Below, one piece after another: positions 1 to 10,697 of a stretch of 64,000 nucleotides of DNA. Origin of the DNA: Setoptus koraiensis (lineage: Eukaryota; Arthropoda). Location of the stretch: contig CM106585.1 in the NCBI GenBank assembly GCA_048013815.1, positions 20,336,001 through 20,400,000 of the forward strand, written 5' to 3'. The position numbers and the translations under genes are program-made. The number at the start of each line of letters is the position of its first letter. Position 1 is the stretch's first letter. A model generated the notes under the pieces. The model was given only the letters and a program-made list of their open reading frames with translations, did not search any database and had not been told where the DNA came from.

Positions 1-3000
1 GGTGGTGGGCAGGGTGAGTCGCTCAATTGAGAACGACGACAACCTGTGGAATAGCTCGTTGTTTGAATTGTTGGTGGCAAACAGATATTGGGTGGCCGCT
101 TCGTATTGGTGGCGAGTGTCCAACAGTTGCTTGTTTTGCTTGTCGTGCACAATTTTAATTTGGTCCTCAATGATGCCAGTGGCATTGAACAATTGCTGGG
201 CCCGGATAAAATTCAATTTCCAATCGGTGCGCGGCTGGCCCGACCGGTGCAACAGAGTCGTCTCTATGCCAATCCTGTCCTCGTCCAATTGTTGCAAATC
301 TCTGTCTAGCTGACGCTTGAGCAATTCAACTTGCTCGATCTGCTCCGACAATTCGCGCGACTCCAATTCGAGCTGGCGTCGTCGTTGGTGCCCCTCTTGG
401 TGTGGCTCGATTGGCGGCCCCATTTGGCGGTCCCAATTTGCGGAGGTGCCCGCGAATTGGGCCCCATTGGCGAGAAACGGATAAAGAAAGTTGCGCACAT
501 CGGACAACAAATCAAACATTGTCTCGTTGTAGGTGTGCGTCGCGCCCAAGAACCTGTCACTGTATATTTTCTCCTGATTGATGGTCCTCACGATGAAGTG
601 CAGCTTTTTCTCTATGTATTCCTCTTGCTCTGGAGTGAGCGAGCCAACCGAAACCGGCGAGGCCCATCGCTTGGCCCTGTCACGCCACCTGTCCAAGCCG
701 TTCAAACTGTCAAAATGTCCCCCGCGAGCGTCCAAACTGTCGGAATGTCCCCCAGAAGCGTCCACACTGTCGAAATGTCCCTCAAAAGCGTCCAAACCGC
801 CGGAATGCGGATGAGCCGATTGTTGGCGCGATTGGCCCGCTCTGAAACTGGCCGACCGGCGATAGCTCACGCTCAACCGGTCAGCGTCGTGCCACAGAGC
901 GGCCACTTTGGCCAGCCACTGGTCGTAGCATTCGCCGCAGCGCAAGCAGCTCTTCGGCGACGGGATATCCTTTAGCAAATTCATGTTGTACGTGTCCATT
1001 GTGAGGCTGTCGTTAGCGTCGGCGCCCTCGTGATGGGGCCCCGATGACCCGCTCGCCGCGCTTGTTGGGCTGGCGAGCGTGGCGGTGGCGTTGAAGTAGT
1101 AGCCCGTGGCGCACTTTTCGCACTTGCTGCCCGTCATTTCGGCCAAACAGTCGCACTGGCCGGTGCTCTTGTCGCAATCCGTGGACCGGGACCCGAACAT
1201 GTTGCAATTGCACATTTTGCACTTGCGCTCGGACTTGGGATCGCCCCAGAATCCGAAGCCGCACTGGTTGCACTTGCGGCCCCCGTAGCCCGGCTTGCAT
1301 TCGCACTGGCCCGTCAGCGGATTGCACGCCCTCAACTGGGTGCCCGCTTGAGAGTTGGCTCCTGCAAACTGGCCATGCCCAGCGCCGGCAGTGGTACCGT
1401 TGGACTGGGCGGTATTTGCGGCGGTTGTGAGCGTGCCCTCGGGGTCGCAATTGCACCGCTCACAACCCACGCCCGCGGTCATATTCCAATAGTTGAGCTG
1501 ACATTGGTCGCACTTGTCGCCCTGTACATTGTCGGCGCACTGACACTGTCCGGTGTGCCTGTCGCAGGGCAAATAACTGTAATTGTTGCTGCCGCTCGGG
1601 TCGTAGCGGGTCCCGTTGGGGTGACACTGGCACGCGCTGCACGATTGTGTCGTGGCATCACCATGATAACCCGGCCGGCACAATTCGCAATGGTCGCCCT
1701 CTGTGTCGTTGGTGCACTTGAGGCATTTGCCCGTATTCTGGTCGCAATTGTGGTGCGCGCTAACGTTCCAATTGTTGTTACATTGGCACATTCTGCAATC
1801 TTTGCCCAACTGTCCGCTCGGGCCCCAATAGTTTGGGGCGCACATTTCGCACATGGCGCCCACAAATCCGGGCTTGCACACGCACTCGAACGCTTGCTGC
1901 TGCTGTTGCTGGTATCTGGTGGTCATGGCACCCAAATCCGCCGGGCCGCCCGCTTCTCTGGGCCCAGCGCCGAGGGCGCCCCCCGCGGCCGGAGCGGACA
2001 GGTTGGTGCGGGTGGCGGGCAACTGAACAAAGTGTTGCAAGTGCGCCAATTGTTGATTGTTGTTTGCGGCTGCCTGCGCGGGCTGCCTGAACGCCCAGCT
2101 CGACCGACACTCGCTGGCGTGATATTCGGGCGATTCGGGCCCGTAACCGGGGCACGAGCAAGCGCTGCAAGCCACGTACACAAGCTGCTCGTTGCTGTTG
2201 GGCGGCGGGATTACAGAGGCCGGGATCATAGACTTGCCCACCGACGATTGAGCGTTGGGCAGCGGCAATATCGGCTGGCCGTAGTAGCCCGGCAGGCACT
2301 CGTCGCAATAGGGGCCCGCGGTGTAATTGGTGCACTGGCGACACTCGCCCGTCGACTGGTCACAACTGGCCGCGTGCCCGTTGCACGTGCACGGCTTGCA
2401 TTCCGGATACGACCAGAAGCCGTCTTGGCACTGGTCGCAGCGACGCCCAAAGGTGTTTTGTTTACATTTGCACTGGCCGCTGACCGGATGACAGCTGGTG
2501 TCTGAGCTGTTGGCCAGATTGAGGTCGCACTGGCACGCGCGACACTCGCCAAATTGCTCAAGTCCGTAGAAGCCCTCCATACAGGTGTCGCATTTGGGGC
2601 CCGTCACGTTGTCCTTGCAGCGGCACAGGCCGCTCACCGGGTCGCATAGGGTCACCGGGGGCTCGCGGCGATCGTCTTGCAGCGAGTGCCCGTCCTCCAT
2701 GGGCGCCAACTGGGTTCCGTCCGGGTGACAGGGGCACTTTTGGCAGCCGTACAGCGGGTCTGCGCTGTAGTTGAAATGACCCGGCAGGCACTGGTCGCAC
2801 GAGAGGCCGCCCACGTTTGCCTTGCACAAACACTGCGACAATTTGAGCGGCGATTTGTCATGCGAGAAGCGCTGTTTCAGTCTGGCCAGAAACGTTTTCA
2901 TTTCTGTCGCATTGGCCAGTCCGTTGTCGTCCGCAAATTGGGGCCCCAATGCACCGTCGCCGCCGCCACCGTCGCCCTGATAACAAAGTGCGCTCCCGTT

Positions 3001-4884
3001 CTGGGTGCCGTGCTCCGTCTGACACTGACACAACTGACAGGCGTCCGGTTCCCCAATCGACTTGTCAGGCGCCCTGAAGAAGCCCATTTGGCACAGGTGA
3101 CACTTGGCGCCCCTCGTGTTGTGCGAACACATCTCGCAAATGCCGCCGCTCGTCTTGTTTGACAGCTCGAACAATTTTGCATCGAATCGGCACTGTTGCG
3201 AGTGATCGTTGCACTGGCATTGTTTGCACTCGAACTGGGGCCGCCAGGGCCAATCATTATAAAATGGCTTGCATTCCTGGCAATTGGCGCCCTGGGTATT
3301 GTGCTGGCATTCGCAGTGCCCGTACACCATGTCCGTCTCTACATGATCTGGCTCGGCGTCGGCAATGGCGTTGTCACTGTCATTTTGTTGCTTGTACAGC
3401 GACGACGCCTCTGCCAGTGAGGCCACTAGTGGCTGTTTTACGCAACGGCTAGAGTGTTCGTTGCAGAAGCACGAGCCGTAAACAAATAGATCGTTGAGAC
3501 CGAAATGATATATTGTCTTGATTCGTTCGTCTTTCATTCTGTCGTGATACCGGCCACGAATACCATTGTCATCGTCGTCGCGCTCATCGTCGTCGTCGTC
3601 GTCATCGGTATTTTCCCGATTCACAAAGGTGGTTTGCTCATCATAATGCTGCAGACGCTTATTGTGGCCATTGTCATCACGATTATTGTGACTATTATGC
3701 TGCAATTCATCGCCCAACGTTTGCAATTTTATCAGATTGATGCGCAAATTTGTTACGCGCATTATCTTTTTCAATTCATGATACTCTTGTATAAGATCCT
3801 CGTTATACATGCCTATGTCGTCTAGCGAGTCCACCAGGGTTCTCTCGCGCTTGGCCACATAGCCCGGAGTGGGCGCCAGCACCTTCATCACGAGCTCGCC
3901 ATCGTCGGACGGATCGAGCGAGGGCAGATCCTCGCAAACGGTCTCGTTGATGCGCCTCTTAGGAGCCTTGCTCACGTTCGGGTAGGTGGCATGACAAGCG
4001 GTTGCATAGTACTGGTAGACGTGCCAAGTGTGGCCAAAATCGAACGATCTCTCGATGGAGGCTTGGGCCGGATAAAAAGAATTGAAGTGCATGATTAAAT
4101 GCGTGAACAAGAACTCGTTCTCCAGATCCAATTGAATAGTGACGTTCTCGGCTCCATTTTCCGCCTGCCACCAGGTGTGTTGCTCAGAGGTGTTGGCCGT
4201 TTGTTGTTGTTGTTCCAGTTGTTGTTGTTGTTGTTGCTGTTGTTGTTGCTGTTCCATTGTTGTTGACCCGTTGTTGGTGGCCGTCAGCAACTCATCCACC
4301 AAGCCCCTGGCATATGTAACATTGTGTTGGCGGTCGTAGCGGCGCCGTTTAATCACTTGACCAATACTGTGATCCTTGGCTGGAAATAACGGTTTGCCCG
4401 TGATGTTTGATTTGCGTGAATCGCACCAATAACAAGTGCGATCCTTGTTACAATAAGTCTGTGGCCTTAATAGACCGCATGTGGACGAGGCACGAATCTG
4501 AGATTCACGGCCAATCAGCAAATTGCCCGTTCTCAGTCCAGTACATAACAGTTCATTTGATGATTGTGCACCGCTTGCACTTGCTGTAGTTGGGCACCTG
4601 TAGTTATTGACAGCATTGTAGCCGGTGGTCAAAGTGGTCTCGCTCAGCTTGTTGGCTGCCAATTGATCAGGAATATCAGGTAAAAATGAATGATATTATG
4701 CAATGTGTTATGTAACGCATACAATTGAGTTGTAATCAACATGTTGCCAGCTCGTAAAGTGCATCATGCGATTCGCAACAAACAGATAGATTCTTCGAGC
4801 TCACTCACCTGAGGCGACAATCACAAACAACAACAGGTGATGAGATAATTGTTGCGCTGATAGTGCTGCCAGCCTGCTGCACAT
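1..4884 (-). CDS. LanB1-like: laminin beta-chain, 5' part (continues beyond left edge)
   Basis: Secreted basement-membrane laminin beta subunit. Exon 1 (4884-4809) encodes a signal peptide with core HHLLLFVIVAS and ends at GTGAGT. Exon 2 starts at 4655 after a CAG acceptor and stays open in one frame to base 1, so the protein is cut by the window. The order is laminin N-terminal domain (NLLIGRE, STCGL, FTHLIMHF motifs, 4.5-3.5 kb), then 11 EGF-like LE modules (3.5-1.1 kb, CxC...GxxCxxC pattern), then the start of the coiled-coil arm. LE5 runs straight into LE7-like sequence, so domain IV and about two LE modules are absent; beta1 chains usually have 13 LE plus domain IV. A roughly 50-residue Asn/His/Asp-rich insert sits in the N-terminal domain (about 3570-3720) and a polyGln stretch near 4200-4255. 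The ATG and splice pair were chosen because phase and signal peptide agree. The chain is clearly laminin beta; which paralogue is unsure. Confidence 0.93.
700..810. repeat. 30-bp in-frame tandem repeat inside laminin beta
   Basis: Three full 30-bp units (700-729, 730-759, 760-789) and a partial fourth. On the minus strand each encodes a decapeptide of type GGHFDSLDAR, just after the last LE module and before the coiled coil. The unit is a multiple of three, so copy number can change without breaking the frame. Confidence 0.85.
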
Positions 4885-4910
4885 ATTTGCGTTTTAATGA
4901 GCCAATTAAT

Positions 4911-5000
4911 CTTGCCACGTCTTGCCAATTCTTGCCAAATCCTGCCAAATCTCGCCAAATGTTGCCAAATGTTGCCAAATGTTGCCAAATCTCGCCAAAC
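4911..5000. repeat. nine-copy 10-bp tandem array upstream of the laminin start codon
   Basis: Nine consecutive 10-bp units related to GTTGCCAAAT, beginning 27 bp 5' of the laminin ATG (4884, minus strand). Every unit holds GCCA and most hold TGCCAA, the half-site type bound by nuclear factor I proteins. The period is close to one DNA helical turn. It may lie in the 5' UTR or proximal promoter. Binding is inference. Confidence 0.8.
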
Positions 5001-6436
5001 GAATATGATTTGTTTGCCGCCCTAATTTCACCATGCCCTATCAAGGGTGAGAATATGTGTGTATTATACGTGCTTTGGTAAGCGTTGGGGTCGAGCGATT
5101 GTCGTGGATTCGAAGAGTCAATCCTTTATTGTTGCTTTCAATATCATCCCTTACTGTTGATTGAATCGCGCAAACAAACAGTTTCATTGTGCAATGCCTA
5201 TCTATTGATAGCCAACAATCATCGAGAAATCAACACAAAATTAACAGTAGTCGATAGGAAACGAGAGAAAGCCAACTAGTCTAGCCAGACCATGGCAATG
5301 TGCTCGCTCTGCTACAGACTGTGAGAAATTAACAAGATTAATGGCAAACACATGCGAACATCATTGTGACGACTCATGCGACCATTATCCTCACTGTTAG
5401 TCGTGAGAAAGAAAATAGCTGACACAACTTGTTGCTGCGATCGGCGGCGTTTGCCACATTGAGCTATTGGATCGATCGCCGATCGTCGCCGGCGCGCTGT
5501 TGCAGCCGATCGTCGTCGGCGCTCCGTTGCAGCCGATCGGCGGGCTGAAAACCAGATGCCTAAAGGCTCTATTCCTCCGATTATCCGATAATTCTCACTA
5601 TACAACTTGTTGGTTAGTTATACTAACTACAAGCGACATAAGCCACGAAATATCGCCGATTGGACGTCGCTGCCGCTCTCAACGGCGCCAGTATGCATGG
5701 TGCAAACAATTGAAAGTGCATTACTCAAACTGTCTGGCTAATCGTAGTTGGCGCCTCATCAATTTCAAGGCTGATTACGTAGTGCCTCCTCGGCCCACCA
5801 GGGCACGCCTTGGCTCGGCGAACGTGCAGCCGGGCTTTTACATTTGTACAATCGATTTAATGCGAATTGTATTAGTGCAAGTGCCAGTGTTGTCGCTCTT
5901 CCTCTCACCAAAATAATCTCGCCGCAAAAACAATTAGTGCGCAGCCTCGCGCCAGATTGCCGGTGTGCTAAGCGCACTGTTTAGTGCAACATGGGTGGAT
6001 TGGGTGAGAAAATTGCAATAATCGTGCCATCAACACAGTGCCGACATCACACTGAGATGCGAACGTTTTTTGCAAATTTACTCACTCAACTTCCGGGAAA
6101 GTGTTTGCGCATATTGAACAACAGATAAAATCAGAACAAAGGATAATAAAAAAAAAGCGCGACAGTATTGAAACGGGCGTTAGCGGGTGCTAACATTTCT
6201 CTGCATAAAAACGTTTGTAACTTGAGCGCTAGAAACAAGTTGCAAACAAAACAATTTTATTGCAGATTTTATTAATAGGCGGGGGAAGGAGTCGAATGTC
6301 TGGCCCCTGTTCAAAACAACCACATGTTTCTCATTAGCCAGCATCGTTTCGTCAGATCTGGTGCACCAATCGTCACTTACTATTTCTGTTGTTATCATTG
6401 CCACATCAGATCGGACATATTCAGAGTAAGACAAAA
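5001..6436. other. spacer between laminin and H3-mimic genes
   Basis: Divergent spacer. It presumably holds the 5' ends of both flanking genes. A GC-rich two-copy repeat of about 27 bp (core GTTGCAGCCGATCG) lies near 5485-5540. Several open frames cross it, including one at 5467-5916, but none resembles a known protein or has a convincing start. A possible splice acceptor (ATTCAG) ends just upstream of the 6437 ATG, so a 5' UTR intron is possible. Confidence 0.5.
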
Positions 6437-7000
6437 ATGAGGAACAACAACAATAACCGAATGGATCAAGATGGCACAAATGGCGGCAGTGGCGATGGCT
6501 ATTCCTCTGCCGACTCATTGGCTCGCCGAAGAGCTACACGATCGGCGAGAAGAGAGCCTCAAACGGCTAGAAAATCAACCTGCCAAGGACCGCCATTACC
6601 TAGACCCAGACGATCGGCCTTGGTGGGCCGAGCGGCAGTCGAGCCACCACTGGCTGCCGTTGCCAGACCAGCCGGAAGACAAACAGTCAGAAAGTCCACC
6701 TCGCAAGGATCAGCGCCCATTCTACCTAGATGTACCGCTAGAAAGAGGGCCTCGCAAGTAACCATGTCCAGGGAGCAGTTTTTACAGCTTTACCCAGCGG
6801 GAAGCCTGGTCAGAGCCAGAGCCATGTCATCGAACTGGCTGCGACCATATAGAACACCCCAAACAGCAAGAAAGTCTACGTGCCAACCCGGATTTAGGTC
6901 TGACCACATGCCAAGAGGTGGCCCAAGAGGAGGTCCGAAGGGAGGTCCGAAAGGTGGCTCGAAAGGTGGCCCGAAAGGAGGTCCCAAAGGTGGGTCCTGA
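6437..7000 (+). CDS. small basic protein with repeated histone H3-tail (QTARKST) motifs
   Basis: Encodes 187 residues from an ATG with A at -3 (ACAAAAATGA). I do not recognise the family. QTARKSTCQ occurs at residues 42-50 and 142-150, a variant QTVRKSTSQ at 82-90 and a weaker CTARKRASQ at 99-107. QTARKST equals histone H3 residues 5-11, which hold Lys9 and Ser10. The C-terminus (about 160-187) is a Gly-Gly-Pro-Lys/Arg repeat and the whole protein is Arg/Lys-rich. The two perfect copies differ at five third-codon positions, all silent, which strongly supports this frame over an overlapping one at 6471-6761. A polyadenylation signal follows at 7188. A nuclear, chromatin-linked role is inference from the motif. 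No signal peptide or membrane segment is seen. Confidence 0.7.
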   Translation: MRNNNNNRMDQDGTNGGSGDGYSSADSLARRRATRSARREPQTARKSTCQGPPLPRPRRSALVGRAAVEPPLAAVARPAGRQTVRKSTSQGSAPILPRCTARKRASQVTMSREQFLQLYPAGSLVRARAMSSNWLRPYRTPQTARKSTCQPGFRSDHMPRGGPRGGPKGGPKGGSKGGPKGGPKGGS

Positions 7001-7187
7001 GCAAAGCCCAGAATATACTCCGCGATGACGTGAGTTGCTGACGACTGTGGCCAGTATACGGAATGAGAAAAAAAACGCCAAAAAGTAGCCTGAAACAAAA
7101 AAAAACAATCAAAATCAATTCTGATCAATTGCGTGGGCACGTTAATAGATCCGTCCAATTATACTAACCTAACTAATAGCAACGATA

Positions 7188-7193
7188 AATAAA
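7188..7193 (+). terminator. polyadenylation signal AATAAA
   Basis: AATAAA about 190 bp after the stop codon of the H3-mimic gene, within overlapping ATAAATAAAT. It supports transcription of that gene on this strand. Confidence 0.5.
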
Positions 7194-8346
7194 TCTGCAC
7201 GCTTTAATTGACAAGATATAGCGAGTAGTGACTAACGTTGAAAGTCTTGACAACTGACAAGTCATAACTCATTGTAATCATAAGCGTGATTGCGAATGAT
7301 ACATATTTGAACGGCCATTCAAGTAGTCATATGATGATGTTGCATCATGAGGCTATGATGTATATGTAGTGTCACCATCCTTTTTTCTTGAGTGGAAAAA
7401 TACCATATTGTTTACTATAACAAGATTAGTCGCCTGATCGAAATTGAGTTAGTTTTGTATTGTGTTCATAGAGTGAAAGAGGTGGTAATTGTACTGGGAG
7501 GGGGAGAGAGACGCGTAGAGGTAGTTGCTCTCATAGAATAGATCATCATACTATAGATTGAGGATAGTAATAGATTGCAAGCTATAATTGTCTGAAAAAA
7601 TATCACAGATATATCTCGTTGCTTGCGTATCTTGTGAAAGAGTGCGTCTGTGTACGCCGTTTTTAGACCAGAGACAACCTATTAAGTGGGTGTAGAGACC
7701 TTGAGTCTTATCAAGGTCTCTAGCAACCGATGTAATAAATTAATGTTGTTGTTTTCAATAGATTTTCAACTGGGAGGCTGAGCTATTCTCCATGTTAAGT
7801 TCTGGGCACAACTCACACATGCAGGACTTAAGTATTAGCGAGACATTATGACTAGTTGCACCAATCAGTAGAAAATGTTGTAGTTGTTTACACGCCGTGT
7901 TGTGTATCAAAATACCTATGGGGATATCTATCAAAATCAGATCAAATGTCTAACTGAGCAACTGGCGCGTCTTGTGAAGTCGTGTCATGTGTAGTCCTTA
8001 CTTTCGCCTTGTTTTGTCTTGATTCATTTTATATCTTTTTGTTTTAATTTGCTTTGCTATAGTATATTCGGTTCCAGGCCAATGTGTGAATCGTCACATT
8101 CGCGAGTTAGCTATGACAGCAGCTTATGCAAAGGCCCTGCATAATAAAGAGCAAATCAACTTCTTTTTGATTGACTCTCGTTGTGCTCATGGTCTATCTC
8201 CGTGCCAAATAATCTTTGGTCTAACATTGATTGCGTTGCTGTAAAACTATATAGCTTTACATATACTCCTCGTTTGAAGTAGTATTAGGGGTAGTAGTAG
8301 TTTTAGTTTTAGTATAATAGTAGAATAAGCAGAAGTAGATGTTTAC

Positions 8347-8628
8347 CTGCCATCTGGCCTTGATGAACTACTACAATATCTATCTAATATTAAAACTTTA
8401 CTCTTCCATGGTTCAGCTTTTTTTACAATAGTTGCAACTCCTGTGAGAAGTGTCCTCATCGACAGACCAAAATCTTCTACTGTTGTTTCATGAGGACCAT
8501 TATAAATACAGATCCAGATCCAGGCCTAGGCCAACGCCTTTTGCTTTCCGTCATTGGTGTGGCTAAACTTTAGTAGACATCACATGGTATGAATAGTAGC
8601 AGATGAAACATCATATCCTTGAGTAGTT
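8347..8628 (-). pseudogene. possible decayed exon of an unrecognised gene
   Basis: On the minus strand an acceptor-like tract (ACTTCTTTCAG) is followed by sequence that in one frame reads VTTQGYDVSSATIHT, then two in-frame stops, then an open run of about 55 codons (IYNGPHETTVEDFGLS, TLLTGVATIVKKAEPWKSK). It ends at a donor-like AG|GTAAAC. Both ends look like splice sites and the frame is the same on either side of the stops, as in a pseudogene. I do not recognise the protein. It could also be chance. Confidence 0.22.
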
Positions 8629-9532
8629 ACTCTGAAAGAAGTGATAACAACATAATTAAAAAGTTATTATGACAGGGAATAGAGGATAATGTCATATCCT
8701 TAATGTGATAATAATAGTAATGATAATAGATATTCAACAAAAATACAAACAAACAGACAAAAGCTGCATTTTTTAATGAATACTACTTATTTCGAATGAA
8801 TAATTGTGGCGCACGCAAACTGCACGTACAGCGCGCACTAGTCCTACAACAGACTAAATATTCGCAAGATAAACAACTGGAAATAATGATTCGTGTTGGA
8901 TCATCTTAAACAACATAAAGTCACCAAGATTGAAAACATTTATTTGCAACAATTTTTATAATTTTTTAGAAAAAAAAACTAGCACATCAATAGCAGAATT
9001 CAGCATAGCACTGGGTAGATTTGTCATTGTGAAGCACTATTTGCACTAATTGCACCCGTACGCATCAGCTGACTTGTGTCGACATTAATTGGATGGTCAT
9101 CAGTAGTTGCATCATGAATGTAATATTTTAACAACTCTACTTCATTCTTTATTGCCTATGATCGTTACAGAATCCAACCAAAATTTCACTCATTATCAAG
9201 TCGTCTCAACTCAATGTTTAGCAAGCTCTAGAGAATAAATTAGCCAACAAGCTAGGGCAAGTGAGAGATCTATATTTACATAGCGACGCACTGAATTATA
9301 TTGCAGTAGAATTGTTTGCAAAATACGTCGAACCTCGATACGTCGACTTGTGGGAGGAAGTGAGCAACAACAAAACAAGAAACAAAAGAAAAATTTCGCG
9401 GGCAGCATGAAACTTCGCGCATTCATTATCGTGTGACTTGCCTAATATTGTCAAACTGTATTGCTGCTGCTGCTGTTCTCACACACATAGAAGGTGAATC
9501 CGGCTTGTAACTAAGGCCTCAACAAACACTTA

Positions 9533-9549
9533 AACACACACACACACAC

Positions 9550-9581
<32 letters not shown>

Positions 9582-9591
9582 TCACTCACAT
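9533..9591. repeat. CA microsatellite
   Basis: Interrupted (CA)n with a short TATATA break. Similar CA/TG tracts recur through the window. Confidence 0.9.
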
Positions 9592-10697
9592 ATAGCTGAT
9601 ATTGGCTAGGCGCAACTCGCTAGTCTCTCCGCCAGTAGTCGTTGTTATTATTATTGTTGTTGTTGTTGTTGTTGTTGTTTACAGCTACTCTCCTAAGCTC
9701 ACACAAGCATCTCCATCGCTCATATATCACCGCCAAACAGCCCACTCTTTACTGTGTGCTTTAGTTTTTTTTATCCACATCAGGTTCAAGTTTATCTCAA
9801 ATAACCGAGGCCTATCATAGGAAACTGTATGTGAGAGAGGCTGCTTAATGTACGCTCAAAGTGCTCAATCTGCACACTCTTGACAACAGAAGCAATATCA
9901 GAGGCAACTACAGCACCTAGACATTGATATTTATTTGAGATTCTCTATTTTGAATATTATAACTCGTACGCTTGGAGAGCAGCGCTTATTGGTGTTGGCC
10001 CGCATATAGCTACTGCAGCTACTACTATTGCTACCTTTAGTATAAATACTGTATTTATTATATCAAGTATAAAATAATAATAATATATAAACGTCATCAC
10101 ATAGTCTGCACATTATCAAGGAAACTACGTTAGCACAATATAAACACTAGCACTACTAGCTTTAGCATTATTGTTATTATTATTATATCATAGTTACTCA
10201 ACAGTGACTTAATCTCGAGATCGACCCAGCTCAATATCTAAAGAGACAATACGCTAGATAAATATGAACATTTTCTAAAGACGCGCATACATTTGAGAAA
10301 GGTCACAGAAATATTACTCACATATGAGCGAAAACAAGGAACAATTGTTAAATACTACGTGCATACTCTGTTGTTTGATATTGTTGTTATATCACATCGT
10401 CAACCACAATTGGAGTTCAATATTCCCATTGTTTGTATCAGATACATGTAATGCAGCTAACATTATATAAAGATTACATAGAAGCTACGAGGGCAAAAAT
10501 TGAAAAAATACAATTGTTATATTTTGCTGTATGCCCCCTTTAGAGACCGTTACATCCAACACTGATCATAGTATCATAATATCATTATCATTGTTGTTGC
10601 TGTTGTTGTTGTTATTGCATTAGTATTATGTGATCATCACCAGTTATTCTCAAAACATCAGCTTCTGTTACTCACATTGTTAGTCATTTAATTATTT

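Larger units (their letters stand above)
7194..10697. other. long intergenic region before IP6K
   Basis: About 3.5 kb of AT-rich spacer without a supported intact gene. It holds a possible decayed exon (8347-8628, separate entry), a CA microsatellite (9533-9591), a TTG-rich run near 9640-9680 and short TTA/ATT runs near 10150-10180. No long terminal repeats, transposase frame or RNA gene were recognised. Confidence 0.6.

Noticed and set aside
1348-2505. 385-codon plus-strand open frame
   Set aside because: It is antisense to the laminin EGF-module region; its Val/Ala/Leu-rich text lacks features and the minus strand has the cysteine pattern.
5467-5916. 149-codon frame upstream of the H3-mimic gene
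   Set aside because: Partly a translated GC repeat; no family features or good start.
6471-6761. 96-codon frame overlapping the H3-mimic gene
   Set aside because: The repeats are conserved only in the other frame, where their differences are silent; in this frame they change nearly every residue.
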